Made by a program: the position numbers and the translations under genes | Assembly (NCBI RefSeq): GCF_965230805.1 | Contig: NZ_OZ246019.1 | Coordinates: 4,092,001-4,156,000 of the forward strand | Length of the DNA stretch: 64,000 nt | Direction: 5' to 3' | Source of the DNA: Marinifilum sp965230805 | Lineage (GTDB): Bacteria > Bacteroidota > Bacteroidia > Bacteroidales > Marinifilaceae | In this document: piece by piece, positions 1 to 10,332 of the stretch | Layout: the number at the start of each line of letters is the position of its first letter | How positions within the stretch are numbered: position 1 is the stretch's first letter | Notes under the pieces: generated by a model | Database searches by the model: none | What the model was told of the DNA's origin: nothing | Seen by the model: only the letters and a program-made list of their open reading frames with translations

Positions 1-3000
1 CGGCGGGTGAATTTACATTTACCGATTTAACTGCAAGTAGCAATGCCGAAGTAAGCGATGCAAGCATAACATTTTCATCATTTTCTTTGGATGATATTGT
101 ATCTGATGTGTTTACCATTCCGGCTCTTAAACCTTCACCAGGTATACTTGCATCTTCAACTGCAACGGTTGATGCTACATTTGAGATAACATTTGTGGCA
201 AATCCAACATGGCAACTGTCAATCGATTCGATACATTATGGAGGAAGCCTGATTTCTGAATCGGCTTATGACAAGACACAAAGTGAGAAGATTATTTTTG
301 ATCCATCACAGGATACTGATTTGCAGGTCGCAGGGGCTCGAAATGTTGAGATTTTTGTTCAAGGATATGAAACTGCCAGTGTTTCTCAGGAAATAAAACA
401 TGGAGCAGCCACAGAGATTGTAGTTGCTTTGCAGCCTTCAGCTCCTGCAAGAAATGGGGCAGACTTGGCTACTCAGCCAGGTGTTACACTTCGGGATCAG
501 TATGGTAATGATTGTACCAGTGAAAATTCAATTGAAATTACTGCAACTAAAGGAGACATCAATGATTGGACATTGGGTGGAACAGTAAGTAAAATCGTGG
601 CCAATGGATCGGTTAGTTATACTGATTTAACTGCTTCAAGTGCTGGGGCTATAACAGGGGCTTTTATTAGTTTCTCTGCTACGGATTTAAGTACAGTAAA
701 TTCAAATACTTTTAATATTCCTGATTTGAGTTCCGGACCGGCTTTAACTGCAGCTACAGGTGTTACGGTAGATAATGATTTTGAAATTAGTTTTACCGAC
801 AATGCTGATTGGAGATTGAATATCACTGAGATACGATACGGAACAAATACATTGCCTGCAAATTCTTATGATACTTCGATTGCTGGTAGGATAAGGTTTA
901 AGCCTGCGGAGTCCGCACATTTACAAATAGTAGCAAATGAGTACATTTACATTACATCAACTTCCCATTTATTGGACTCGGTACGGCAAGAAATTGGCCA
1001 TGGTGTGGCAACGGATATTCTAATCACTACTCAACCTCTTGGTCCGGATAACAATGGCGATTTATTAAGAACTCAACCTGAAGTAAAATTACAGGATCAA
1101 TATCAAAACGATTGTACAAACGAGAACTCTACAACAATAGCAGCAATTGCAAGTGGAGGAAGTTGGAAGCTTGAGGGAACAGTTTCACTTATGGTAACAA
1201 ACGGTGTTGCATCTTATACAGATCTTACCGCCGGGAGTACTGAAATGCGAAGCGATGCAACAATTACATTTTCCGGCACAGGACTGACAAACAAGGAATC
1301 TTCTTCGTTCATGATTCCAGCTCCTCTTTTTGCACCAGCATTAATTGCTTCCTCAACCGCAACAGTTGATTCGTTGTTTGAGCTTACATTTGATGAATAT
1401 ACAGCGTGGCAAGTAAAGATTGATTCCATTTCTTATGGGGGTGCCATCTTAGGTGCATCAGCCTATGACAAAAGTCAGGCTGGTAAAATCATATTTGACC
1501 CTTCAATGGATACTGCATTGCAGCAAGCTTCAGTAAAAGAATTACTTGTTTTTGCCAGAGGATTCGAGAATGCTTCGGTTGAGCAGCAAATTAATCATGG
1601 AGCACCGGATTCTCTGATTATTGAAACTCAACCTACAGCTCCACTGATAAATGGTGGAGAGTTAGATTTACAACCTAAAATATCATTATTAGATCAATAC
1701 AACAACAGTTGTAATACAGAGAATGATTATGAAGTGTTGGTGCGGAAAGGTGATCCAAACGAATGGACATTGAGGGGTGATACTTTGCAATCGGTAAGTA
1801 ATGGTGTTATTAATTATCGTGAGTTAAGGGCATCGAGTCAGAATCTTATTACGGGTGCTTATCTACGCTTCTCGGGTGAGGGAATTAATTCGGTTGACTC
1901 TGATCCGTTTGATATTCCTGCCTTAATGAACCCGCCTAATCTTACAGCACAGTTTGATGCTACTGTAGATTCGGATTTTGAACTCGGATATTTTGATTTT
2001 AATAACAATTGGAGATCTGAAATTACAATGATTACTTACGAAGGTGATACGCTTCCGAATTCGGCTTACACAATTAATAATAACAATATCATATTCCATG
2101 TATCCAAGGAAGTCTTATTACAGAAAGCCGGAACTTTTAATATTGCAATAAAAGCTTTGGGATATAATGATGCAGCTGTGGAGCAAACAATTAAACATGG
2201 AGTTGCTGCAAGTTTGCAAATTACTCAACAGCCCTTAGCACCTTCAACAAATGGAGATCTGCTGGAGCAGCAGCCAATAATAGAAATTTATGATCAATAT
2301 TCGAACTTGTGCAATTCAGATAGTGAGAGAATTATTTTGGCCTCAAGAAATGATGATGGAGATTGGGAGCTGGATGGTACAGTTGAAAAATCAGCAGAAA
2401 ATGGCATGCTTTATTACGACGATTTGTCGGCGTTCTCAACAGGTCCGATAAGTAATGCTGTAATTCAATTTAGCACAGAAGGTTTGGATACTGTTGCAGC
2501 TGAACCATTTGACATTCCGGATGTTGCAACTCCACCTTTATTAATTGCTTCGGTTGGAGCTACTGTCGATAATCCATTCATTATCACATTTACCGAAGAC
2601 TCTCTATGGCGAAATCGTATTAATGTGGTAACTGTGAATGATAGTATTTTGGCAGCAGAAAGTTATAATTTCACTCAACCTGGTCAATTGGAATTAATTC
2701 CTTCGGCTTCAGAATTTCTTCAAAAAACTGGAAGCTTCCAAATAATTGTTCAATCCAGAGGGTTTGCACATGATACTGTGCAGCAAGACATTCAGCATGG
2801 TTTAGCCGACAGCATTATAGTGCTATCTCAACCTTCTGGTCCGGATGTGAATGGGGAAGTGTTTGCCCGACAACCAGAACTGAAACTAGCTGATCAATAC
2901 TTGAATGATTGTACCACCGACAATACTACACAAGTAAGCGCTGAAAAGTACGACAACAAGGCATGGGAACTTGGTGGAACGTTTGAGCTTCAATCTGCGG

Positions 3001-5105
3001 ACGGTAAGATCCTGTTTACAGATTTGATCGCAACCAGCGAAATTGCTATTGATTCAGCTTATTTAAAGTTCTCGTTTGCAGAAGATTCAGTGGTTTCCAA
3101 TTTGTTTACGATTCCGGTTCCAATCATAGAGTTGATAGCAGACGAAAATGCAACGGTTGATAATAAATTTATGATTCAGACAAGTGATAATGCCAGTTGG
3201 CGAGATTCTATTTCTTCGATTAGTTTTGCAGGTGAAACATTGGTTGATACCTCTTATTTAATTGAAGTGGGATCGATAACATTTTATCCTGAGAAAGATT
3301 CTATCTTATATATTGCCAGAACTGATACTATTGTTGTTGTGGCAAATGGTTATGCTGATGCTAAAATCGAACAACAAATTGGGCATGGTACAACAACGGA
3401 AATGCTATTGGTTGATCAGCCAATTGGACCACTAAACAATGGGGATACTTTGTTTCAGCAACCAAAAATCCAATTGCGTGATCAGTATCAAAATGAATGT
3501 GTTACTGACAATGTTACGCAAGTATTGGTAGATCAATATGTAGATCCGGAGAATGATAATTCAGGCTTGTGGAAACTTGCAGGAATTAAAGCAATTACAG
3601 CAATGGAAGGCTCGGTGCATTATACAAACTTAAGTGCCACCAGCGAAGATGAAGTGATTGGTGCAAGATTACGATTTACTTCTGATGGACTTCCAAGTGT
3701 AGTTTCAGATAGTTTTGATATTGTAAGGCCTCTGGCACCAATTATTACTGCAGCAGACAATGCCAATGTGGATGAAATGTTTTCCGTAACATTTGATGAG
3801 AATACAAGTTGGAGAACAAAGATATTCGACATTCGTTATGGTATCAGAAGTTTGGAAGGCAAGTACGATATATCTGTTCCAGGGCAAATTACTTTTGATC
3901 CTTCTGTAACATCGGTACTTCAGAAATATGGAGTTGATTCAATATACGTATATGCCGGACTATACGATACAACTCGATTCGAGCAGCCCATTCATCACGG
4001 AAAATCGAAATATTTGGTAATTAAAAATGAACCATCGGCGCCTGCGAATAATGGTGAGCTATTGATAAGACAGCCAGAACTTAACTTGCAAGATCAGTAT
4101 CGAAATATTTGTGATACCGATAGCGAAACCATTGTAACAGTGCGCAAGGCTGATTCGCAAGATTGGATCTTGGGAGGAAAACTTACTCAAACAGCTGCTG
4201 ATGGACTTGTTAAATTTACCGACCTTTCGGCAACAAGTGATATTGAGATTCAAGGTGCAAGACTTGAATTTGAAGGTCCTGGTATTATTTCAAAAATGTC
4301 GAGTACATTTACCATACCCCAACCAATTGCCAATAGAGCTGGTCAGGCATTTGCCAATCCGGAACTGGTTTGTTATGGTTCTAAATCCAACATCACATTA
4401 AGCGGATTTGATGGTACCATTCAGTGGCAGATCTACAACGAACTGAATGGTGCTTACGAGGATTTGGCCGAGGAAAATGCTGAACTGCTGGTTACCCAGG
4501 GAATCGTTAAGAATGAGCGATATCGTGCTAAAGTATCCAAGAGTGGATTTTCAGATCAATATTCCAATGCGGTTAGTGTAAGTCCATTGGATCCGCCAAC
4601 AGCTGATTTTACCTTCGAAATAGACTACAACCAAGTTTATTTTACCAATTTAAGTGTAAATGCAACGTCTATTCTTTGGGATTTTGGTGATGGAATATTA
4701 AGCAGTGAATTCGATCCTTCTCACTCATTTGTATTGGATAATAGTAATGGTACTGGTTATTTGGTAACGTTAACTGCTTCAAACGAAGCTTGTCCTGATA
4801 GTCAGATTTCTCAGCAAGTATTCATTACTACTGGTATAGAAGACTTGGTAGCTGAGAAAGGCATTGTGGTTTATCCTAATCCGAATAGAGGCGAGTTCTT
4901 TGTTGAGCTTTTTGCATCAAATGATGATGGATTATTGCGAATTTTTAATTCATCAGGAAGAATTGTTCTTTCGGAAGAAGTTCAGCATAGTTTTAAGGCT
5001 GAAAGATTAAAGTTCGATTTGAGAAATCTCCCTGGAGGAATTTATTTCCTGAGCATTCAGTATCCCGACAAAGTAATCAGAACGAAACTTGTAATTACAA
5101 AATAA
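1..5105 (+). CDS. Giant secreted repeat protein with T9SS sorting domain (5' partial)
   Basis: The reading frame is open from base 3 and continues from outside the window, so the N-terminus and signal peptide are missing; the TTG at 87 is internal. About seven full repeats of roughly 190 residues follow. Each has a part opening with a TVD..F..TF motif and continuing YD...G.I.F.PS...LQ..G...V.A.GY..A.V.Q.I.HG, which resembles the DUF1533/Shr-type hemoglobin-interacting fold. Each then has an Ig-like part with QP..P..NG...QP...L.DQY.N.C and a closing Y.DL.A.S strand. One Cys recurs per repeat in the DQY.N.C loop. After the repeats comes a PKD-like domain (WDFGDG, near 4675) and a C-terminal type IX secretion signal starting VYPNPNRGEF and ending KLVITK. 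It is probably exported through the outer membrane and held on the surface. The ligand is unknown and the family resemblance is by eye. Confidence 0.85.
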   Translation, partial: AGEFTFTDLTASSNAEVSDASITFSSFSLDDIVSDVFTIPALKPSPGILASSTATVDATFEITFVANPTWQLSIDSIHYGGSLISESAYDKTQSEKIIFDPSQDTDLQVAGARNVEIFVQGYETASVSQEIKHGAATEIVVALQPSAPARNGADLATQPGVTLRDQYGNDCTSENSIEITATKGDINDWTLGGTVSKIVANGSVSYTDLTASSAGAITGAFISFSATDLSTVNSNTFNIPDLSSGPALTAATGVTVDNDFEISFTDNADWRLNITEIRYGTNTLPANSYDTSIAGRIRFKPAESAHLQIVANEYIYITSTSHLLDSVRQEIGHGVATDILITTQPLGPDNNGDLLRTQPEVKLQDQYQNDCTNENSTTIAAIASGGSWKLEGTVSLMVTNGVASYTDLTAGSTEMRSDATITFSGTGLTNKESSSFMIPAPLFAPALIASSTATVDSLFELTFDEYTAWQVKIDSISYGGAILGASAYDKSQAGKIIFDPSMDTALQQASVKELLVFARGFENASVEQQINHGAPDSLIIETQPTAPLINGGELDLQPKISLLDQYNNSCNTENDYEVLVRKGDPNEWTLRGDTLQSVSNGVINYRELRASSQNLITGAYLRFSGEGINSVDSDPFDIPALMNPPNLTAQFDATVDSDFELGYFDFNNNWRSEITMITYEGDTLPNSAYTINNNNIIFHVSKEVLLQKAGTFNIAIKALGYNDAAVEQTIKHGVAASLQITQQPLAPSTNGDLLEQQPIIEIYDQYSNLCNSDSERIILASRNDDGDWELDGTVEKSAENGMLYYDDLSAFSTGPISNAVIQFSTEGLDTVAAEPFDIPDVATPPLLIASVGATVDNPFIITFTEDSLWRNRINVVTVNDSILAAESYNFTQPGQLELIPSASEFLQKTGSFQIIVQSRGFAHDTVQQDIQHGLADSIIVLSQPSGPDVNGEVFARQPELKLADQYLNDCTTDNTTQVSAEKYDNKAWELGGTFELQSADGKILFTDLIATSEIAIDSAYLKFSFAEDSVVSNLFTIPVPIIELIADENATVDNKFMIQTSDNASWRDSISSISFAGETLVDTSYLIEVGSITFYPEKDSILYIARTDTIVVVANGYADAKIEQQIGHGTTTEMLLVDQPIGPLNNGDTLFQQPKIQLRDQYQNECVTDNVTQVLVDQYVDPENDNSGLWKLAGIKAITAMEGSVHYTNLSATSEDEVIGARLRFTSDGLPSVVSDSFDIVRPLAPIITAADNANVDEMFSVTFDENTSWRTKIFDIRYGIRSLEGKYDISVPGQITFDPSVTSVLQKYGVDSIYVYAGLYDTTRFEQPIHHGKSKYLVIKNEPSAPANNGELLIRQPELNLQDQYRNICDTDSETIVTVRKADSQDWILGGKLTQTAADGLVKFTDLSATSDIEIQGARLEFEGPGIISKMSSTFTIPQPIANRAGQAFANPELVCYGSKSNITLSGFDGTIQWQIYNELNGAYEDLAEENAELLVTQGIVKNERYRAKVSKSGFSDQYSNAVSVSPLDPPTADFTFEIDYNQVYFTNLSVNATSILWDFGDGILSSEFDPSHSFVLDNSNGTGYLVTLTASNEACPDSQISQQVFITTGIEDLVAEKGIVVYPNPNRGEFFVELFASNDDGLLRIFNSSGRIVLSEEVQHSFKAERLKFDLRNLPGGIYFLSIQYPDKVIRTKLVITK

Positions 5106-5121
5106 TTCTGCAAGAGTAGAT

Positions 5122-5157
5122 AAAAAAGGTGAATCCGATTCAGGTTCACCTTTTTTT
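5122..5157. terminator. Bidirectional terminator between repeat protein and rocD
   Basis: Complementary arms AAAAAAGGTGAA and TTCACCTTTTTT enclose a short loop, with A- and T-runs on both sides. It lies between convergent genes and can serve both strands. Confidence 0.85.
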
Positions 5158-5164
5158 ATTTTAT

Positions 5165-6394
5165 TTATTCGAACTCAGCCATTGTTTTCTTAATAATTTC
5201 AATTGCCTCACGCAATTGAGTTTCGTTAATTGTTAATGGAGGAGCAAAACGAATAATGTGTCCGTGAGTAGGCTTGGCCAATAATCCGTTGTCACGTAAA
5301 CGCATACAAACATCCCAGGCAGTTTTGCCGCCTTTAGGCTTAATTACAACTGCGTTTAAAAGACCTTTACCACGAACCAATTCAATCATTTCCGATTTAA
5401 CTGCTTTCAATTCTTCACGGAATATCTTACCCATTGCCTCAGCATTTTCAGCAAGGTTTTCATCTTTAATTACATTAAGAGCTGCCATTGCAACTTCACA
5501 AGCAAGTGGGTTACCACCAAAAGTTGAACCGTGCTCACCTGGCTTAATGCAAAGCATTACATCATCATCAGCTAAAACAGCAGATACTGGCATAACACCA
5601 CCAGAAATTGCTTTACCAAGAATCAATACGTCCGGACGAACACCTTCGTGATCAACAGCTAATAATTTACCAGTTCTTGCAATACCAGTTTGTACTTCGT
5701 CTGCAACAAATAGCACATTGTTAGCTTTACACATATCGTAAGCTTTCTTTAAGAAACCATCCTCAGGCACATATACACCAGCCTCACCCTGAATTGGCTC
5801 AACCAAGAATGCACATACATTTGGATCTTTCAATTCTTTCTCTAAAGCTTCTGTATCGTTGTAAGGAATTACAACAAAACCAGGAGTGTATGGTCCAAAT
5901 CCTTTGTACGAATCGGGATCGGTTGACATAGAAATGATGGTAATGGTGCGACCGTGGAAGTTGCCATCACAAACGATAATTTTTGCTTTATTTTCAGCAA
6001 TGCCTTTCACATCGTACCCCCAACGACGAACTAGCTTAAGTGCTGTCTCATCTGCTTCAGCACCTGTGTTCATGGGTAATACCTTATCATATCCAAAGTA
6101 ATTTGTTACAAATTCTTCGTATTTACCTAGGTTATTGCTGTAAAAAGCACGTGAGGTTAAAGTTAGTTTTTGTGCTTGCTCTACTAAAGAGTTAATGATT
6201 TTTGGGTGACAGTGCCCTTGATTAACAGCAGAATAAGCTGAAAGGAAATCGAAATATTGCTTTCCGTCAGTATCCCAAACATAAACACCTTCTCCGCGCT
6301 CTAAAACTACAGGAAGTGGATGATAGTTGTGTGCTCCAAACTTAGACTCCTTATCCATATAGTCCTGAGCGGTCATAGTTGCTGTATTTGTCAT
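5165..6394 (-). CDS. rocD: Ornithine--oxo-acid aminotransferase
   Basis: This is a class III PLP-dependent aminotransferase that converts ornithine and 2-oxoglutarate to glutamate-5-semialdehyde and glutamate, linking arginine/ornithine catabolism to proline and glutamate in the cytosol. At 409 residues it has the normal family length. It starts with the RocD-typical KFGAHNYHPLPVVLERG. It keeps the NTGAEADETALK segment (residues 109-120), the cofactor Asp in ADEVQTG (about D232) and the Schiff-base Lys in ILGKAISGG (about K261). It is monocistronic and convergent with the upstream surface protein. No regulatory site was recognised. Confidence 0.95.
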   Translation of the reverse strand: MTNTATMTAQDYMDKESKFGAHNYHPLPVVLERGEGVYVWDTDGKQYFDFLSAYSAVNQGHCHPKIINSLVEQAQKLTLTSRAFYSNNLGKYEEFVTNYFGYDKVLPMNTGAEADETALKLVRRWGYDVKGIAENKAKIIVCDGNFHGRTITIISMSTDPDSYKGFGPYTPGFVVIPYNDTEALEKELKDPNVCAFLVEPIQGEAGVYVPEDGFLKKAYDMCKANNVLFVADEVQTGIARTGKLLAVDHEGVRPDVLILGKAISGGVMPVSAVLADDDVMLCIKPGEHGSTFGGNPLACEVAMAALNVIKDENLAENAEAMGKIFREELKAVKSEMIELVRGKGLLNAVVIKPKGGKTAWDVCMRLRDNGLLAKPTHGHIIRFAPPLTINETQLREAIEIIKKTMAEFE

Positions 6395-6635
6395 AACAAG
6401 AACTTTTATAAGATTTTAAAAATAGGATTAAATTCTGAAAATTCAGTACGCCAATTTTATAACTATTTTTTTGATTTTCCATGTCTTTAAGAAAAAAAAT
6501 ACATGTGAAATATAAAAATGGAACATGGCTTAGTGTTATCATAAAGGCGATTGCTAATCTTTCACTGGTTTATGATTACAGCTAAACTTCTATAAACGCA
6601 ATCAAGTCAATGAATTTAACTTAGAACTTGCATAT

Positions 6636-8147
6636 TTATGGCAGATACTTCGACATGGTGATAAGAAGGTCGGTTTTATTAAATGGCTTTGATAAATGCT
6701 CAGAACATCCTGCCTCTAAGGATTTTTCTCTATCTCCTTCCAATGCATAAGCAGTTTGAGCGATTACTGTTAGGTTGGGGCGGGTTTTTTTAATTAATTT
6801 AGTTGCTTCTAAGCCATTGGTATGTGGCATGTTAATGTCCATTAAGATCAAATTGATTTCAGGATTTTGCAAGCTTTCGCTAATAGCTTCACGTCCAGTT
6901 TTTGCCCAAATAATATTTATGTTGGTTGGTTGCAAATATGCTTCCAATATCTTATAATTTGTAAATTGATCCTCGGCAATCAGAACGGTATAGTTTTCCC
7001 AATTAAAGATTTCAGGGTTAGGATGAATATCACTGATTAATTCGTGATCTATTACATTTGGAATGCTAAATTTCACAGTTGTTCCTATCTTTTCAGAGGA
7101 CACCAACCAGATTTTTCCTCCCAGTAGCTCAATTTCTAATCTGGATATATATAAACCAAGTCCTGTGCCACCAAAGTTATGCATGCTATTGTCATCCGCT
7201 TGTCTAAATCTTTGGAAAACATTTGACTGACACTCTTTGGGAATTCCTTTTCCTGTATCGCTAACAGAAAACTCTATTGTTTGATTGTTAATTTTATAAG
7301 AGCAAGAAATACTGCCATTTTCTGTGTATTTAACAGCATTGTGCAGTAAATTATTTAATATGCCAACAATCTTATTCTGGTCTGATTTTATTACCGAGTG
7401 TTTTCCTGTTGTCTTAAAATGAAGTTGCAAATGCTCTTTGTTTTTGTTTTTTAACAATCGAGTAGTAAGAGATTTAACCTCCAACATCATGTTTGGAAGA
7501 TTAAAATTTCTTTTTACCGGTTTAGCAGTTCGGCTTTCAAGCATGGATACTTTAAGAAGATCTTCAATTATTTTTAAAAGTTGAAGACCGGAGTCTTTTA
7601 TTGAGCTGGCAAAACGAGGAATGTTGTTCGTAATACTTCCTGTTTCTAATAATTCTGAAAATCCAATAATAGAATTAAGAGGTGTTCTTAACTCATGACT
7701 CATATTGGCTAGAAAAGCATTCTTTAGATTTTCTGCTTCCAAAGCTTTGTTCCAAGCTTTGGCAATTTCAAATTCTTTGATTTTTATGTCGGTAATATCC
7801 TGAAAAAGAACTTCTTCTACAGTATCATTTTCTTGATACACTTCTCCGGTTATTTTACCAAGTCTCATTTCACCATTTCGATAGAATCTAAACTCAATTT
7901 CCATAGGTTGCAATTGCATCTGCTTAAGCGATTCTTCAAAAAAGACAAGATCCTCAGGGTGAATATGCTTGATAAGCAAATCTCTTGTTGGAGTTACACT
8001 AAATGGCTCATAGCCCAGTGTTTTTTGTGTTATTTCAGACCACCAAAATTTTCTGGTGGTGTAATTATATATCCAATATCCAATGCCTGCAATGCTGTGT
8101 ATCTTCTTTAATTGCTTAATTTCGGTATCAGATTTGAGTGTGAACAT
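6636..8147 (-). CDS. PAS hybrid sensor histidine kinase/response regulator
   Basis: 503 residues without membrane segments, so probably a cytosolic sensor. Order: PAS fold (about 15-125), HisKA with phosphoacceptor His151 in MSHELRTPLNS, HATPase with N-box NNLLHNAVKY and G-box DTGKGIP, then a C-terminal receiver with phosphoacceptor Asp about 437 in LMDINMPHTNG. The receiver's conserved Lys sits in SKPF. The kinase and receiver share one chain, so output must pass to an HPt or a protein partner encoded elsewhere. No DNA-binding domain is present. The input ligand is unknown. Confidence 0.9.
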   Translation of the reverse strand: MFTLKSDTEIKQLKKIHSIAGIGYWIYNYTTRKFWWSEITQKTLGYEPFSVTPTRDLLIKHIHPEDLVFFEESLKQMQLQPMEIEFRFYRNGEMRLGKITGEVYQENDTVEEVLFQDITDIKIKEFEIAKAWNKALEAENLKNAFLANMSHELRTPLNSIIGFSELLETGSITNNIPRFASSIKDSGLQLLKIIEDLLKVSMLESRTAKPVKRNFNLPNMMLEVKSLTTRLLKNKNKEHLQLHFKTTGKHSVIKSDQNKIVGILNNLLHNAVKYTENGSISCSYKINNQTIEFSVSDTGKGIPKECQSNVFQRFRQADDNSMHNFGGTGLGLYISRLEIELLGGKIWLVSSEKIGTTVKFSIPNVIDHELISDIHPNPEIFNWENYTVLIAEDQFTNYKILEAYLQPTNINIIWAKTGREAISESLQNPEINLILMDINMPHTNGLEATKLIKKTRPNLTVIAQTAYALEGDREKSLEAGCSEHLSKPFNKTDLLITMSKYLP

Positions 8148-8218
8148 TTTGTTTGTTTGGGTATATGATAAGTGTGATGATTGTAATGTGTTTGTTTACA
8201 GTTTTAATTTTGTATTGG

Positions 8219-10270
8219 TTATTTTCTAGTGTATGTTAATTTAGATTTTAATAGTCCTTCAATCAAAAAGAATATAAAAGCCAACAAAATAAATATTCTC
8301 CAAAACTGCCTTCCATTCCTTTTTTCGTGATTAAGCTCAGATAGTTTCATTTTTTCAGAAGAAATTACAGAATAATCTTGATTCAAAGCCTTGATTTTAC
8401 TTTCAATTTCTGAAAGTTTGTGATGTTCAAGTTGCGATTCTCTTCTTGAAAAGTTATAGGAACATTTTTGAATAATAGTATGATTTAAAGAAATGTTGTA
8501 ATTCTCTGCATACTTTATTTGACCTCGTGTTTGTAACTGTGCCGATTGATCAGCTCCTGCTGTTCTTTGGGCTATAATATCAACATCAATTTGAGTGTTT
8601 TTGATATGAAATTGCTCATCATTATTATCTTCAGGTAGTGTTTCTATGGTGATAGATTCATTTTCTCCAATGATATAATAAATTTTGTTTTTTGCGGAAC
8701 TTGTTCTGCACAAATTAATTATACTTGGAACCAATAAAGGGTGGGTGGTAAGGTTTGTCCAGTTTGGATGTAAGTTAAAACTCAGTACATAACAATAGCC
8801 ATTGCCAAACTTGCTTTTTGAAAATAGATTTTCCCCTCCCGCAGTTTCCCAAAGGTTTTCCTGTGTTGCATTGTTAGTATCAGATAGCTTGTAATACTTA
8901 AATATATCTGGTAAACGCACGTTATCTTTTAAATCTAAGAAAACCTCATTGTAAATATTCGAGTTGAGCTCAACTTTTGAAATTCGTTGTTTTGTAGTGT
9001 CCATTTCATTAAATCCAGGGGCATTAATATCTGTTAAAAAAGAATTGGCAGAAAGAACATTATCACCGGGGATAAAAAGAACATTACCTCCATTTCTGAG
9101 GTAGTTTTTAAGCTTTTGATTAAAGCCACTTTCGATATTTTCGATTTCATTTAAAACAACCAACTGGTATTGGTATAATGATTCTTTATGTAATTCTGAT
9201 TTGCCAATGTTCCTAATTTCAAAATTACCATCCGATGCAAATAGATTATTAATGTACTTGTTTTCAGAATTCTGATTGACTGAAAGAATTTGGTAGTTGT
9301 TACGGTTTCTATACGAATAATACAAATGGTTATCAAAGCTGATAGGGTAATCTTCAATATTAACTTCTGCATGTACATGCTGTGTGTTGTTATCTGTATA
9401 GCGCAGACTTGTTATTTGAGATGAATTTTTATCAATATCGATTGATTTAACTGTTTTGATACTATCATTAACGGTTAAATGTATAGGTTTACTTTTTAGG
9501 TCTTTGTTAGAGTGATTGGTGAGTTTTACAAATAATTCTTTTGGTGAATCAGTATTGAAAATTGGATTTTCGAACCAACAAGAATCAAGCACCAGGTTGT
9601 TTGATGGTTGAATACTTAGCTTCACAAAAACAATGTTTAACAAGCTATCCGATTTAATATTTATAAAATCTGCTTGAGACTTTTGAAAATCAGAAAGAAC
9701 GTATGCTTGCGCTTTTGATGTGGACAAATCAATTTTTATGTTTTTTATTACTTCAGAAAGCTTGATTGAAGCAGGAGAAGGTGCGATTTCTTGAATTCGT
9801 GCTATGGCCTGATTCTTATTAAGCGTATTTGAATAATGATTAATATCATTACTGTATATTCTTATTTTAGAATAATCCGGTAAAGACTTAACAAGTTCGA
9901 AGCCATTGTTTTTCGCTACTTCTAGCGCATTTCCTTTCTCGGTTTCACCATTCATGCTAAACGAATTATCAATGTAAATATTTATTAATTCGTTATCATT
10001 TCTATGCGATAAGTTTTTATTGGAGGTTGTTTTAAAAGGTTGGGCAAAAGCAATAACGATACATGCTAATGCAAGTATTCGAATTAGTAGTATCAATAGG
10101 TTTTTAAGTCTAGATTTTTTTTTATTCTCGATATTTAGATTTTGAAGAAAACGAAGGTTACTGAAATATATTTTTTTATAACGCTTAAAATTGAAAAGGT
10201 GTATGATGATAGGTATCAGTAATATAAATAAAAACCAAAGGTAATTTGGATGCAAAAATTGTAGCGACAT
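8219..10270 (-). CDS. BatA-like membrane protein with vWA domain
   Basis: 683 residues. The N-terminus has the BatA/aerotolerance-regulator signature: a first helix FLHPNYLWFLFILLIPIIIH followed by FKRYKKIYFSNLRFL, then a second membrane helix around 55-75. A von Willebrand A domain follows with an intact MIDAS start, IDNSFSMN (D-x-S-x-S). The middle region resembles the periplasmic part of Bacteroidota BatA-type proteins. A final helix (WRIFILLAFIFFLIEGLL) leaves a short cytosolic tail. It lies 62 bp downstream of the TonB receptor gene and is probably cotranscribed. No MoxR, BatB or BatD gene is adjacent, so this is an orphan family member. Function is inferred from the fold only. Confidence 0.8.
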   Translation of the reverse strand: MSLQFLHPNYLWFLFILLIPIIIHLFNFKRYKKIYFSNLRFLQNLNIENKKKSRLKNLLILLIRILALACIVIAFAQPFKTTSNKNLSHRNDNELINIYIDNSFSMNGETEKGNALEVAKNNGFELVKSLPDYSKIRIYSNDINHYSNTLNKNQAIARIQEIAPSPASIKLSEVIKNIKIDLSTSKAQAYVLSDFQKSQADFINIKSDSLLNIVFVKLSIQPSNNLVLDSCWFENPIFNTDSPKELFVKLTNHSNKDLKSKPIHLTVNDSIKTVKSIDIDKNSSQITSLRYTDNNTQHVHAEVNIEDYPISFDNHLYYSYRNRNNYQILSVNQNSENKYINNLFASDGNFEIRNIGKSELHKESLYQYQLVVLNEIENIESGFNQKLKNYLRNGGNVLFIPGDNVLSANSFLTDINAPGFNEMDTTKQRISKVELNSNIYNEVFLDLKDNVRLPDIFKYYKLSDTNNATQENLWETAGGENLFSKSKFGNGYCYVLSFNLHPNWTNLTTHPLLVPSIINLCRTSSAKNKIYYIIGENESITIETLPEDNNDEQFHIKNTQIDVDIIAQRTAGADQSAQLQTRGQIKYAENYNISLNHTIIQKCSYNFSRRESQLEHHKLSEIESKIKALNQDYSVISSEKMKLSELNHEKRNGRQFWRIFILLAFIFFLIEGLLKSKLTYTRK

Positions 10271-10332
10271 ATTTTTTTAACTTAAAACTCTTGCCAAAAT
10301 AGCTAAAAACTAACATGAATTAAAGAGAATGA

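Noticed and set aside
6351..6542. 63-residue ORF at the rocD start
   Set aside because: It overlaps the 5' end of rocD in another frame and has no family features.
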